Assembly (NCBI GenBank): GCA_032622095.1
Contig: CP136068.1
Coordinates: forward strand, 152,173,151 to 152,237,150
Reading direction: 5' to 3'
DNA length: 64,000 nt
Source: Siphonodentalium dalli
Taxonomy: Eukaryota > Mollusca > Scaphopoda > Gadilida > Siphonodentaliidae
The notes under the pieces were generated by a model that searched no databases, had not been told where the DNA came from, and saw nothing but the letters and a program-made list of their open reading frames with translations. Both the position numbers and the translations under genes were made by a program. Shown in pieces: positions 10,300 to 25,726 of this stretch. Position 1 is the first letter of the stretch; each line of letters opens with the position of its first letter.

Positions 10300-13200
10300 A
10301 CTAGAAAGGTAGGTGGAAACTTATTACAGTTCTGGGTGTATAAAATAAAATACCAACTGGAAAGCTGGATAAGCCGATCAGTTTACTAGAAAGGAAAGTG
10401 GAAACTTAATACAGTTCTGGGTGTATAAAATACCAACTGGAAAGCTGGCTAAACCTATCAGTTTACTAGAAAGGTAGATGGAAACTTATTACAGTTCTGG
10501 GTGTATAAAATACCAACTGGAAAGCTGGGTGAACCTATCAGTTTAATAGAAAGGTAGGTGGAAACTTATTACAGTTCTGGGTGTATAAAATACCAACTGG
10601 AAAGCTGGGTAAACCTATCAGTTTACTAGAAAGGTAGATGGAAACTTATTACAGTTCTGGGTGTATAAAATAAAATACCAACTGGAAAGCTGGATAAGCC
10701 GATCAGTTTACTAGAAAGGAAAGTGGAAACTTAATACAGTTCTGGGTGTATAAAATACCAACTGGAAAGCTGGCTAAACCTATCAGTTTACTAGAAAGGT
10801 AGATGGAAACTTATTACAGTTCTGGGTGTATAAAATACCAACTGGAAAGCTGGGTGAACCTATCAGTTTAATAGAAAGGTAGGTGGAAACTTATTACAGT
10901 TCTGGGTGTATAAAATACCAACTGGAAAGCTGGGTGAACCTATCAGTTTACTAGAAAGGTAGATGGAAACTTAATACAGTTCTGGGTGTATAAAATACCA
11001 ACTGGAAAGCTGGGTAAACCTATCAGTTTACTAGAAAGGTAGGTGGAAACTTATTACAGTTCTGGGTGTATAAAATACCAACTGGAAAGCTGGAGAAACC
11101 TATCAGTTTACTAGAAAGGTAGATGGAAACTTAATACAGTTCTGGGTGTATAAAATATACCAACTGGAAAGCTGGAGAAACCTATCAGTTTACTAGAAAG
11201 GTAGGTGGAAACTTATTACAGTTCTGGGTGTATAAAATACCAACTGGAAAGCTGGGTGAACCTATCAGTTTAATAGAAAGGTAGATGGAAACTTAATACA
11301 GTTCTGGGTGTATAAAATACCAACTGGAAAGCTGGGTAAACCTATCAGTTTACTAGAAAGGTATGTGGAAACTTAATACAGTTCTGGGTGTATAAAATAC
11401 CAACTGGAAAGCTGGGTGAACCTATCAGTTTAATAGAAAGGTAGATGGAAACTTAATACAGTTCTGGGTGTATAAAATACCAACTGGAAAGCTGGGTAAA
11501 CCTATCAGTTTACTAGAAAGGTAGGTGGAAACTTATTACAGTTCTGGGTGTATAAAATACCAACTGGAAAGCTGGGTGAACCTATCAGTTTAATAGAAAG
11601 GTAGATGGAAACTTAATACAGTTCTGGGTGTATAAAATACCAACTGGAAAGCTGGAGAAACCTATCAGTTTACTAGAAAGGTAGGTGGAAACTTATTACA
11701 GTTCTGGGTGTATAAAATACCAACTGGAAAGCTGGGTGAACCTATCAGTTTACTAGAAAGGTAGATTGAAACTTAATACAGTTCTGGGTGTATAAAATAC
11801 CAACTGGAAAGCTGGGTGAACCTATCAGTTTAATAGAAAGGTAGATGGAAACTTATTACAGTTCTGGGTGTATAAAATACCAACTGGAAAGCTGGGTAAA
11901 CCTATCAGTTTAATAGAAAGGTAGATGGAAACTTAATACAGTTCTGGGTGTATAAAATACCAACTGGAAAGCTGGAGAAACCTATCAGTTTAATAGAAAG
12001 GTAGATGGAAACTTAATACAGTTCTGGGTGTATAAAATACCAACTGGAAAGCTGGGTAAACCTATCAGTTTAATAGAAAGGTAGATGGAAACTTAATACA
12101 GTTCTGGGTGTATAAAATACCAACTGGAAAGCTGGGTAAACCTATCAGTTTAATAGAAAGGTAGATGGAAACTTAATACAGTTCTGGGTGTATAAAATAC
12201 CAACTGGAAAGCTGGGTGAACCTATCAGTTTAATAGAAAGGTAGATGGAAACTTAATACAGTTCTGGGTGTATAAAATACCAACTGGTAAGCTGGAGAAA
12301 CCTATCAGTTTACTAGAAAGGTAGGTGGAAACTTATTACAGTTCTGGGTGTATAAAATACCAACTGGAAAGCTGGGTGAACCTATCAGTTTAATAGAAAG
12401 GTAGATGGAAACTTATTACAGTTCTGGGTGTATAAAATACCAACTGGAAAGCTGGGTGAACCTATCAGTTTAATAGAAAGGTAGGTGGAAACTTAATACA
12501 GTTCTGGGTGTATAAAATACCAACTGGAAAGCTGGATAAGCCTATCAGTTTAATAGAAAGGTAGGTGGAAACTTATTACAGTTCTGGGTGTATAAAATAA
12601 AATACCAACTGGAAAGCTGGATAAGCCGATCAGTTTACTAGAAAGGAAAGTGGAAACTTAATACAGTTCTGGGTGTATAAAATACCAACTGGAAAGCTGG
12701 CTAAACCTATCAGTTTACTAGAAAGGTAGATGGAAACTTATTACAGTTCTGGGTGTATAAAATACCAACTGGAAAGCTGGGTGAACCTATCAGTTTAATA
12801 GAAAGGTAGGTGGAAACTTATTACAGTTCTGGGTGTATAAAATACCAACTGGAAAGCTGGGTAAACCTATCAGTTTACTAGAAAGGTAGATGGAAACTTA
12901 TTACAGTTCTGGGTGTATAAAATAAAATACCAACTGGAAAGCTGGATAAGCCGATCAGTTTACTAGAAAGGAAAGTGGAAACTTAATACAGTTCTGGGTG
13001 TATAAAATACCAACTGGAAAGCTGGCTAAACCTATCAGTTTACTAGAAAGGTAGATGGAAACTTATTACAGTTCTGGGTGTATAAAATACCAACTGGAAA
13101 GCTGGGTGAACCTATCAGTTTAATAGAAAGGTAGGTGGAAACTTATTACAGTTCTGGGTGTATAAAATACCAACTGGAAAGCTGGCTAAACCTATCAGTT

Positions 13201-13740
13201 TACTAGAAAGGTATGTGGAAACTTAATACAGTTCTGGGTGTATAAAATACCAACTGGAAAGCTGGAGAAACCTATCAGTTTACTAGAAAGGTAGGTGGAA
13301 ACTTATTACAGTTCTGGGTGTATAAAATACCAACTGGAAAGCTGGAGAAACCTATCAGTTTACTAGAAAGGTAGATGGAAACTTAATACAGTTCTGGGTG
13401 TATAAAATATACCAACTGGAAAGCTGGAGAAACCTATCAGTTTACTAGAAAGGTAGGTGGAAACTTATTACAGTTCTGGGTGTATAAAATACCAACTGGA
13501 AAGCTGGGTGAACCTATCAGTTTAATAGAAAGGTAGATGGAAACTTAATACAGTTCTGGGTGTATAAAATACCAACTGGAAAGCTGGGTAAACCTATCAG
13601 TTTACTAGAAAGGTATGTGGAAACTTAATACAGTTCTGGGTGTATAAAATACCAACTGGAAAGCTGGGTGAACCTATCAGTTTAATAGAAAGGTAGATGG
13701 AAACTTAATACAGTTCTGGGTGTATAAAATACCAACTGGA
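10300..13740 (+). repeat. 2252-bp offset duplication inside the satellite
   Basis: The 85-bp units containing TAAAATAAAATACC recur at 10341 and 12593, and the rare TAAAATATACC unit recurs at 11151 and 13403. Both pairs are 2252 bp apart. The match runs from about 10300 to 11488 and from 12552 to 13740, then fails (GGGTAAACC versus GGAGAAACC). Confidence 0.75.
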
Positions 13741-16700
13741 AAGCTGGAGAAACCTATCAGTTTAATAGAAAGGTAGATGGAAACTTAATACAGTTCTGGG
13801 TGTATAAAATACCAACTGGAAAGCTGGGTGAACCTATCAGTTTACTAGAAAGGTAGATTGAAACTTAATACAGTTCTGGGTGTATAAAATACCAACTGGA
13901 AAGCTGGGTGAACCTATCAGTTTAATAGAAAGGTAGATGGAAACTTATTACAGTTCTGGGTGTATAAAATACCAACTGGAAAGCTGGGTAAACCTATCAG
14001 TTTAATAGAAAGGTATGTGGAAACTTAATACAGTTCTGGGTGTATAAAATACCAACTGGAAAGCTGGGTAAACCTATCAGTTTAATAGAAAGGTAGATGG
14101 AAACTTAATACAGTTCTGGGTGTATAAAATACCAACTGGAAAGCTGGAGAAACCTATCAGTTTACTAGAAAGGTAGGTGGAAACTTAATACAGTTCTGGG
14201 TGTATAAAATACCAACTGGAAAGCTGGGTAAACCTATCAGTTTAATAGAAAGGTATGTGGAAAGTGGAAACTTAATACAGTTCTGGGTGTATAAAATACC
14301 AACTGGAAAGCTGGCTAAACCTATCAGTTTAATAGAAAGGTAGATGGAAACTTAATACAGTTCTGGGTGTATAAAATACCAACTGGAAAGCTGGAGAAAC
14401 CTATCAGTTTACTAGAAAGGTAGGTGGAAACTTATTACAGTTCTGGGTGTATAAAATACCAACTGGAAAGCTGGGTGAACCTATCAGTTTAATAGAAAGG
14501 TAGATGGAAACTTATTACAGTTCTGGGTGTATAAAATACCAACTGGAAAGCTGGGTGAACCTATCAGTTTAATAGAAAGGTAGGTGGAAACTTAATACAG
14601 TTCTGGGTGTATAAAATACCAACTGGAAAGCTGGATAAGCCTATCAGTTTAATAGAAAGGTAGGTGGAAACTTATTACAGTTCTGGGTGTATAAAATACC
14701 AACTGGAAAGCTGGGTGAACCTATCAGTTTAATAGAAAGGTAGATGGAAACTTAATACAGTTCTGGGTTTATAAAATACCAACTGGAAAGCTGGGTGAAC
14801 CTATCAGTTTAATAGAAAGGTAGATTGAAACTTAATACAGTTCTGGGTGTATAAAATACCAACTGGAAAGCTGGGTGAACCTATCAGTTTAATAGAAAGG
14901 TAGATGGAAACTTATTACAGTTCTGGGTGTATAAAATACCAACTGGAAAGCTGGGTGAACCTATCAGTTTAATAGAAAGGTAGATGGAAACTTATTACAG
15001 TTCTGGGTGTATAAAATACCAACTGGAAAGCTGGGTGAACCTATCAGTTTAATAGAAAGGTAGATGGAAACTTAATACAGTTCTGGGTGTATAAAATACC
15101 AACTGGAAAGCTGGGTGAACCTATCAGTTTAATAGAAAGGTAGATGGAAACTTATTACAGTTCTGGGTGTATAAAATACCAACTGGAAAGCTGGGTGAAC
15201 CTATCAGTTTAATAGAAAGGTAGATGGAAACTTAATACAGTTCTGGGTGTATAAAATACCAACTGGAAAGCTGGGTAAACCTATCAGTTTAATAGAAAGG
15301 TAGGTGGAAACTTAATACAGTTCTGGGTGTATAAAATACCAACTGGAAAGCTGGGTGAACCTATCAGTTTAATAGAAAGGTAGATGGAAACTTAATACAG
15401 TTCTGGGTGTATAAAATACCAACTGGAAAGCTGGAGAAACCTATCAGTTTACTAGAAAGGTAGATGGAAACTTAATACAGTTCTGGGTGTATAAAATACC
15501 AACTGGAAAGCTGGAGAAACCTATCAGTTTACTAGAAAGGTAGGTTGAAACTTAATACAGTTCTGGGTGTATAAAATACCAACTGGAAAGCTGGGTAAAC
15601 CTATCAGTTTAATAGAAAGGTAGATGGAAACTTATTACAGTTCTGGGTGTATAAAATACCAACTGGAAAGCTGGAGAAACCTATCAGTTTACTAGAAAGG
15701 TAGATGGAAACTTAATACAGTTCTGGGTGTATAAAATACCAACTGGAAAGCTGGAGAAACCTATCAGTTTACTAGAAAGGTAGGTTGAAACTTAATACAG
15801 TTCTGGGTGTATAAAATACCAACTGGAAAGCTGGGTAAACCTATCAGTTTAATAGAAAGGTAGATGGAAACTTATTACAGTTCTGGGTGTATAAAATACC
15901 AACTGGAAAGCTGGGTGAACCTATCAGTTTAATAGAAAGGTAGATGGAAACTTAATACAGTTCTGGGTGTATAAAATAACAACTGGAAAGCTGGGTAAAC
16001 CTATCAGTTTACTAGAAAGGTAGGTGGAAACTTAATACAGTTCTGGGTGTATAAAATACCAACTGGAAAGCTGGGTGAACCTATCAGTTTAATAGAAAGG
16101 TAGATGGAAACTTAATACAGTTCTGGGTGTATAAAATACCAACTGGAAAGCTGGGTAAACCTATCAGTTTAATAGAAAGGTAGATGGAAACTTAATACAG
16201 TTCTGGGTGTATAAAATACCAACTGGAAAGCTGGGTAAACCTATCAGTTTACTAGAAAGGTAGGTGGAAACTTAATACAGTTCTGGGTGTATAAAATACC
16301 AACTGGAAAGCTGGGTAAACCTATCAGTTTAATAGAAAGGTAGATGGAAACTTAATACAGTTCTGGGTGTATAAAATACCAACTGGAAAGCTGGGTAAAC
16401 CTATCAGTTTACTAGAAAGGTAGGTGGAAACTTAATACAGTTCTGGGTGTATAAAATACCAACTGGAAAGCTGGGTGAACCTATCAGTTTAATAGAAAGG
16501 TAGATGGAAACTTAATACAGTTCTGGGTGTATAAAATACCAACTGGAAAGCTGGGTAAACCTATCAGTTTAATAGAAAGGTAGATGGAAACTTAATACAG
16601 TTCTGGGTGTATAAAATACCAACTGGAAAGCTGGGTAAACCTATCAGTTTAATAGAAAGGTAGATGGAAACTTATTACAGTTCTGGGTGTATAAAATACC

Positions 16701-18879
16701 AACTGGAAAGCTGGGTGAACCTATCAGTTTAATAGAAAGGTAGATGGAAACTTAATACAGTTCTGGGTGTATAAAATACCAACTGGAAAGCTGGGTAAAC
16801 CTATCAGTTTAATAGAAAGGTAGATGGAAACTTATTACAGTTCTGGGTGTATAAAATACCAACTGGAAAGCTGGGTGAACCTATCAGTTTAATAGAAAGG
16901 TAGATGGAAACTTAATACAGTTCTGGGTGTATAAAATACCAACTGGAAAGCTGGGTAAACCTATCAGTTTACTAGAAAGGTAGGTGGAAACTTAATACAG
17001 TTCTGGGTGTATAAAATACCAACTGGAAAGCTGGGTGAACCTATCAGTTTAATAGAAAGGTAGATGGAAACTTAATACAGTTCTGGGTGTATAAAATACC
17101 AACTGGAAAGCTGGGTAAACCTATCAGTTTAATAGAAAGGTAGATGGAAACTTATTACAGTTCTGGGTGTATAAAATACCAACTGGAAAGCTGGGTGAAC
17201 CTATCAGTTTAATAGAAAGGTAGGTGGAAACTTAATACAGTTCTGGGTGTATAAAATACCAACTGGAAAGCTGGATAAGCCTATCAGTTTAATAGAAAGG
17301 TAGGTGGAAACTTATTACAGTTCTGGGTGTATAAAATACCAACTGGAAAGCTGGGTGAACCTATCAGTTTAATAGAAAGGTAGATGGAAACTTAATACAG
17401 TTCTGGGTGTATAAAATACCAACTGGAAAGCTGGATAAGCCTATCAGTTTAATAGAAAGGTAGGTGGAAACTTATTACAGTTCTGGGTGTATAAAATACC
17501 AACTGGAAAGCTGGGTGAACCTATCAGTTTAATAGAAAGGTAGGTGGAAACTTAATACAGTTCTGGGTGTATAAAATACCAACTGGAAAGCTGGGTGAAC
17601 CTATCAGTTTAATAGAAAGGTAGGTGGAAACTTAATACAGTTCTGGGTGTATAAAATACCAACTGGAAAGCTGGGTGAACCTATCAGTTTAATAGAAAGG
17701 TAGGTGGAAACTTAATACAGTTCTGGGTGTATAAAATACCAACTGGAAAGCTGGGTGAACCTATCAGTTTAATAGAAAGGTAGGTGGAAACTTAATACAG
17801 TTCTGGGTGTATAAAATACCAACTGGAAAGCTGGGTGAACCTATCAGTTTAATAGAAAGGTAGGTGGAAACTTAATACAGTTCTGGGTGTATAAAATACC
17901 AACTGGAAAGCTGGATAAGCCTATCAGTTTAATAGAAAGGTAGGTGGAAACTTATTACAGTTCTGGGTGTATAAAATACCAACTGGAAAGCTGGGTGAAC
18001 CTATCAGTTTAATAGAAAGGTAGATGGAAACTTAATACAGTTCTGGGTGTATAAAATACCAACTGGAAAGCTGGGTGAACCTATCAGTTTACTAGAAAGG
18101 TAGGTGGAAACTTATTACAGTTCTGGGTGTATAAAATACCAACTGGAAAGCTGGGTGAACCTATCAGTTTACTAGAAAGGTAGGTGGAAACTTATTACAG
18201 TTCTGGGTGTATAAAATACCAACTGGAAAGCTGGGTGAACCTATCAGTTTAATAGAAAGGTAGGTGGAAACTTAATACAGTTCTGGGTGTATAAAATACC
18301 AACTGGAAAGCTGGGTGAACCTATCAGTTTAATAGAAAGGTAGGTGGAAACTTAATACAGTTCTGGGTGTATAAAATACCAACTGGAAAGCTGGGTGAAC
18401 CTATCAGTTTAATAGAAAGGTAGGTGGAAACTTAATACAGTTCTGGGTGTATAAAATACCAACTGGAAAGCTGGATGAACCTATCAGTTTAATAGAAAGG
18501 TAGGTGGAAACTTAATACAGTTCTGGGTGTATAAAATACCAACTGGAAAGCTGGGTGAACCTATCAGTTTAATAGAAAGGTAGGTGGAAACTTAATACAG
18601 TTCTGGGTGTATAAAATACCAACTGGAAAGCTGGCTAAACCTATCAGTTTACTAGAAAGGTATGTGGAAACTTATTACAGTTCTGGGTGTATAAAATACC
18701 AACTGGAAAGCTGGGTGAACCTATCAGTTTAATAGAAAGGTAGATGGAAACTTAATACAGTTCTGGGTGTATAAAATACCAACTGGAAAGCTTGATAAGC
18801 CGATCAGTTTAATAGAAAGGTAGGTGGAAACTTATTACAGTTCTGGGTGTATAAAATACCAACTGGAAAGCTGGGTGAA

Positions 18880-21800
18880 CCTATCAGTTTAATAGAAAGG
18901 TAGATGGAAACTTAATACAGTTCTGGGTGTATAAAATACCAACTGGAAAGCTGGCTAAACCTATCAGTTTAATAGAAAGGTAGATGGAAACTTATTACAG
19001 TTCTGGGTGTATAAAATACCAACTGGAAAGCTGGGTAAACCTATCAGTTTAATAGAAAGGTAGATGGAAACTTAATACAGTTCTGGGTGTATAAAATACC
19101 AACTGGAAAGCTGGAGAAACCTATCAGTTTACTAGAAAGGTATGTGGAAACTTATTACAGTTCTGGGTGTATAAAATACCAACTGGAAAGCTGGGTAAAC
19201 CTATCAGTTTAATAGAAAGGTAGATGGAAACTTATTACAGTTCTGGGTGTATAAAATACCAACTGGAAAGCTGGGTGAACCTATCAGTTTAATAGAAAGG
19301 TAGATGGAAACTTAATACAGTTCTGGGTGTATAAAATACCAACTGGAAAGCTGGAGAAACCTATCAGTTTACTAGAAAGGTAGATGGAAACTTATTACAG
19401 TTCTGGGTGTATAAAATACCAACTGGAAAGCTGGGTGAACCTATCAGTTTAATAGAAAGGTAGATGGAAACTTAATACAGTTCTGGGTGTATAAAATACC
19501 AACTGGAAAGCTGGGTGAACCTATCAGTTTAATAGAAAGGTAGATGGAAACTTAATACAGTTCTGGGTGTATAAAATACCAACTGGAAAGCTGGGTAAAC
19601 CTATCAGTTTAATAGAAAGGTAGATGGAAACTTATTACAGTTCTGGGTGTATAAAATACCAACTGGAAAGCTGGGTGAACCTATCAGTTTAATAGAAAGG
19701 TAGATGGAAACTTAATACAGTTCTGGGTGTATAAAATACCAACTGGAAAGCTGGGTAAACCTATCAGTTTAATAGAAAGGTAGATGGAAACTTATTACAG
19801 TTCTGGGTGTATAAAATACCAACTGGAAAGCTGGAGAAACCTATCAGTTTACTAGAAAGGTATGTGGAAAGTGGAAACTTAATACAGTTCTGGGTGTATA
19901 AAATACCAACTGGAAAGCTGGGTAAACCTATCAGTTTAATAGAAAGGTAGATGGAAACTTATTACAGTTCTGGGTGTATAAAATACCAACTGGAAAGCTG
20001 GGTGAACCTATCAGTTTAATAGAAAGGTAGATGGAAACTTAATACAGTTCTGGGTGTATAAAATACCAACTGGAAAGCTGGGTAAACCTATCAGTTTAAT
20101 AGAAAGGTAGATGGAAACTTATTACAGTTCTGGGTGTATAAAATACCAACTGGAAAGCTGGAGAAACCTATCAGTTTACTAGAAAGGTATGTGGAAAGTG
20201 GAAACTTAATACAGTTCTGGGTGTATAAAATACCAACTGGAAAGCTGGGTAAACCTATCAGTTTAATAGAAAGGTAGATGGAAACTTAATACAGTTCTGG
20301 GTGTATAAAATACCAACTGGAAAGCTGGGTAAACCTATCAGTTTACTAGAAAGGTAGATGGAAACTTATTACAGTTCTGGGTGTATAAAATACCAACTGG
20401 AAAGCTGGAGAAACCTATCAGTTTACTAGAAAGGTAGATGGAAACTTATTACAGTTCTGGGTGTATAAAATACCAACTGGAAAGCTGGGTGAACCTATCA
20501 GTTTACTAGAAAGGTAGATGGAAACTTAATACAGTTCTGGGTGTATAAAATACCAACTGGAAAGCTGGGTGAACCTATCAGTTTAATAGAAAGGTAGATG
20601 GAAACTTATTACAGTTCTGGGTGTATAAAATACCAACTGGAAAGCTGGGTGAACCTATCAGTTTAATAGAAAGGTAGATGGAAACTTAATACAGTTCTGG
20701 GTGTATAAAATACCAACTGGAAAGCTGGAGAAACCTATCAGTTTACTAGAAAGGTAGGTGGAAACTTATTACAGTTCTGGGTGTATAAAATACCAACTGG
20801 AAAGCTGGGTGAACCTATCAGTTTAATAGAAAGGTAGATGGAAACTTATTACAGTTCTGGGTGTATAAAATACCAACTGGAAAGCTGGGTGAACCTATCA
20901 GTTTAATAGAAAGGTAGATGGAAACTTAATACAGTTCTGGGTGTGTAAAATACCAACTGGAAAGCTGGAGAAACCTATCAGTTTACTAGAAAGGTAGGTG
21001 GAAACTTATTACAGTTCTGGGTGTATAAAATAAAATACCAACTGGAAAGCTGGAGAAACCTATCAGTTTACTAGAAAGGTATGTGGAAAGTGGAAACTTA
21101 ATACAGTTCTGGGTGTATAAAATACCAACTGGAAAGCTGGGTAAACCTATCAGTTTACTAGAAAGGTAGATGGAAACTTAATACAGTTCTGGGTGTATAA
21201 AATACCAACTGGAAAGCTGGAGAAACCTATCAGTTTACTAGAAAGGTATGTGGAAACTTATTACAGTTCTGGGTGTATAAAATACCAACTGGAAAGCTGG
21301 AGAAACCTATCAGTTTACTAGAAAGGTATGTGGAAACTTAATACAGTTCTGGGTGTATAAAATACCAACTGGAAAGCTGGAGAAACCTATCAGTTTACTA
21401 GAAAGGTAGGTGGAAACTTATTACAGTTCTGGGTGTATAAAATACCAACTGGAAAGCTGGCTAAACCTATCAGTTTAATAGAACGGTAGATGGAAACTTA
21501 TTACAGTTCTGGGTGTATAAAATACCAACTGGAAAGCTGGGTGAACCTATCAGTTTAATAGAAAGGTAGGTGGAAACTTATTACAGTTCTGGGTGTATAA
21601 AATACCAACTGGAAAGCTGGGTGAACCTATCAGTTTAATAGAAAGGTAGGTGGAAACTTATTACAGTTCTGGGTGTATAAAATACCAACTGGAAAGCTGG
21701 CTAAACCTATCAGTTTACTAGAAAGGTATGTGGAAACTTATTACAGTTCTGGGTGTATAAAATACCAACTGGAAAGCTGGGTAAACCTATCAGTTTAATA

Positions 21801-24800
21801 GAAAGGTATGTGGAAACTTAATACAGTTCTGGGTGTATAAAATACCAACTGGAAAGCTTGGTGAACCTATCAGTTTAATAGAAAGGTAGATGGAAACTTA
21901 ATACAGTTCTGGGTGTATAAAATACCAACTGGAAAGCTGGGTGAACCTATCAGTTTAATAGAAAGGTAGATTGAAACTTAATACAGTTCTGGGTGTATAA
22001 AATACCAACTGGAAAGCTGGGTGAACCTATCAGTTTAATAGAAAGGTAGATGGAAACTTATTACAGTTCTGGGTGTATAAAATACCAACTGGAAAGCTGG
22101 GTGAACCTATCAGTTTAATAGAAAGGTATGTGGAAACTTAATACAGTTCTGGGTGTATAAAATACCAACTGGAAAGCTGGGTAAACCTATCAGTTTAATA
22201 GAAAGGTATGTGGAAACTTAATACAGTTCTGGGTGTATAAAATACCAACTGGAAAGCTTGGTGAACCTATCAGTTTAATAGAAAGGTAGATGGAAACTTA
22301 ATACAGTTCTGGGTGTATAAAATACCAACTGGAAAGCTGGCTAAACCTATCAGTTTAATAGAAAGGTAGATGGAAACTTATTACAGTTCTGGGTGTATAA
22401 AATACCAACTGGAAAGCTGGGTAAACCTATCAGTTTAATAGAAAGGTAGATGGAAACTTAATACAGTTCTGGGTGTATAAAATACCAACTGGAAAGCTGG
22501 AGAAACCTATCAGTTTACTAGAAAGGTATGTGGAAACTTATTACAGTTCTGGGTGTATAAAATACCAACTGGAAAGCTGGGTAAACCTATCAGTTTAATA
22601 GAAAGGTAGATGGAAACTTATTACAGTTCTGGGTGTATAAAATACCAACTGGAAAGCTGGGTGAACCTATCAGTTTAATAGAAAGGTAGATGGAAACTTA
22701 ATACAGTTCTGGGTGTATAAAATACCAACTGGAAAGCTGGAGAAACCTATCAGTTTACTAGAAAGGTAGATGGAAACTTATTACAGTTCTGGGTGTATAA
22801 AATACCAACTGGAAAGCTGGGTGAACCTATCAGTTTAATAGAAAGGTAGATGGAAACTTAATACAGTTCTGGGTGTATAAAATACCAACTGGAAAGCTGG
22901 GTGAACCTATCAGTTTAATAGAAAGGTAGATGGAAACTTAATACAGTTCTGGGTGTATAAAATACCAACTGGAAAGCTGGGTAAACCTATCAGTTTAATA
23001 GAAAGGTAGATGGAAACTTATTACAGTTCTGGGTGTATAAAATACCAACTGGAAAGCTGGGTGAACCTATCAGTTTAATAGAAAGGTAGATGGAAACTTA
23101 ATACAGTTCTGGGTGTATAAAATACCAACTGGAAAGCTGGGTAAACCTATCAGTTTAATAGAAAGGTAGATGGAAACTTATTACAGTTCTGGGTGTATAA
23201 AATACCAACTGGAAAGCTGGAGAAACCTATCAGTTTACTAGAAAGGTATGTGGAAAGTGGAAACTTAATACAGTTCTGGGTGTATAAAATACCAACTGGA
23301 AAGCTGGGTAAACCTATCAGTTTAATAGAAAGGTAGATGGAAACTTATTACAGTTCTGGGTGTATAAAATACCAACTGGAAAGCTGGGTGAACCTATCAG
23401 TTTAATAGAAAGGTAGATGGAAACTTAATACAGTTCTGGGTGTATAAAATACCAACTGGAAAGCTGGGTAAACCTATCAGTTTAATAGAAAGGTAGATGG
23501 AAACTTATTACAGTTCTGGGTGTATAAAATACCAACTGGAAAGCTGGAGAAACCTATCAGTTTACTAGAAAGGTATGTGGAAAGTGGAAACTTAATACAG
23601 TTCTGGGTGTATAAAATACCAACTGGAAAGCTGGGTAAACCTATCAGTTTAATAGAAAGGTAGATGGAAACTTAATACAGTTCTGGGTGTATAAAATACC
23701 AACTGGAAAGCTGGGTAAACCTATCAGTTTACTAGAAAGGTAGATGGAAACTTATTACAGTTCTGGGTGTATAAAATACCAACTGGAAAGCTGGAGAAAC
23801 CTATCAGTTTACTAGAAAGGTAGATGGAAACTTATTACAGTTCTGGGTGTATAAAATACCAACTGGAAAGCTGGGTGAACCTATCAGTTTACTAGAAAGG
23901 TAGATGGAAACTTAATACAGTTCTGGGTGTATAAAATACCAACTGGAAAGCTGGGTGAACCTATCAGTTTAATAGAAAGGTAGATGGAAACTTATTACAG
24001 TTCTGGGTGTATAAAATACCAACTGGAAAGCTGGGTGAACCTATCAGTTTAATAGAAAGGTAGATGGAAACTTAATACAGTTCTGGGTGTATAAAATACC
24101 AACTGGAAAGCTGGAGAAACCTATCAGTTTACTAGAAAGGTAGGTGGAAACTTATTACAGTTCTGGGTGTATAAAATACCAACTGGAAAGCTGGGTGAAC
24201 CTATCAGTTTAATAGAAAGGTAGATGGAAACTTATTACAGTTCTGGGTGTATAAAATACCAACTGGAAAGCTGGGTGAACCTATCAGTTTAATAGAAAGG
24301 TAGATGGAAACTTAATACAGTTCTGGGTGTGTAAAATACCAACTGGAAAGCTGGAGAAACCTATCAGTTTACTAGAAAGGTAGGTGGAAACTTATTACAG
24401 TTCTGGGTGTATAAAATAAAATACCAACTGGAAAGCTGGAGAAACCTATCAGTTTACTAGAAAGGTATGTGGAAAGTGGAAACTTAATACAGTTCTGGGT
24501 GTATAAAATACCAACTGGAAAGCTGGGTAAACCTATCAGTTTACTAGAAAGGTAGATGGAAACTTAATACAGTTCTGGGTGTATAAAATACCAACTGGAA
24601 AGCTGGAGAAACCTATCAGTTTACTAGAAAGGTATGTGGAAACTTATTACAGTTCTGGGTGTATAAAATACCAACTGGAAAGCTGGAGAAACCTATCAGT
24701 TTACTAGAAAGGTATGTGGAAACTTAATACAGTTCTGGGTGTATAAAATACCAACTGGAAAGCTGGAGAAACCTATCAGTTTACTAGAAAGGTAGGTGGA

Positions 24801-25726
24801 AACTTATTACAGTTCTGGGTGTATAAAATACCAACTGGAAAGCTGGCTAAACCTATCAGTTTAATAGAACGGTAGATGGAAACTTATTACAGTTCTGGGT
24901 GTATAAAATACCAACTGGAAAGCTGGGTGAACCTATCAGTTTAATAGAAAGGTAGGTGGAAACTTATTACAGTTCTGGGTGTATAAAATACCAACTGGAA
25001 AGCTGGGTGAACCTATCAGTTTAATAGAAAGGTAGGTGGAAACTTATTACAGTTCTGGGTGTATAAAATACCAACTGGAAAGCTGGCTAAACCTATCAGT
25101 TTACTAGAAAGGTATGTGGAAACTTATTACAGTTCTGGGTGTATAAAATACCAACTGGAAAGCTGGGTAAACCTATCAGTTTAATAGAAAGGTATGTGGA
25201 AACTTAATACAGTTCTGGGTGTATAAAATACCAACTGGAAAGCTTGGTGAACCTATCAGTTTAATAGAAAGGTAGATGGAAACTTAATACAGTTCTGGGT
25301 GTATAAAATACCAACTGGAAAGCTGGGTGAACCTATCAGTTTAATAGAAAGGTAGATTGAAACTTAATACAGTTCTGGGTGTATAAAATACCAACTGGAA
25401 AGCTGGGTGAACCTATCAGTTTAATAGAAAGGTAGATGGAAACTTATTACAGTTCTGGGTGTATAAAATACCAACTGGAAAGCTGGGTGAACCTATCAGT
25501 TTAATAGAAAGGTATGTGGAAACTTAATACAGTTCTGGGTGTATAAAATACCAACTGGAAAGCTGGGTAAACCTATCAGTTTAATAGAAAGGTATGTGGA
25601 AACTTAATACAGTTCTGGGTGTATAAAATACCAACTGGAAAGCTTGGTGAACCTATCAGTTTAATAGAAAGGTAGATGGAAACTTAATACAGTTCTGGGT
25701 GTATAAAATACCAACTGGAAAGCTGG
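18880..25726 (+). repeat. 3386-bp tandem higher-order duplication inside the satellite
   Basis: Rare variants recur exactly 3386 bp apart: GTGTGTAAAATACC at 20941 and 24327, GAACGGTAGA at 21481 and 24867, and AGCTTGGTGAACC near 21855 and 25241. All units compared by eye match over about 18880-22340 and 22266-25726. The match breaks at each end (GGG versus TTGG at the left, GGCTAAACC versus GGGTGAACC at the right). The two copies are adjacent, so this is a recent tandem duplication, or an assembly duplication. Confidence 0.8.
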
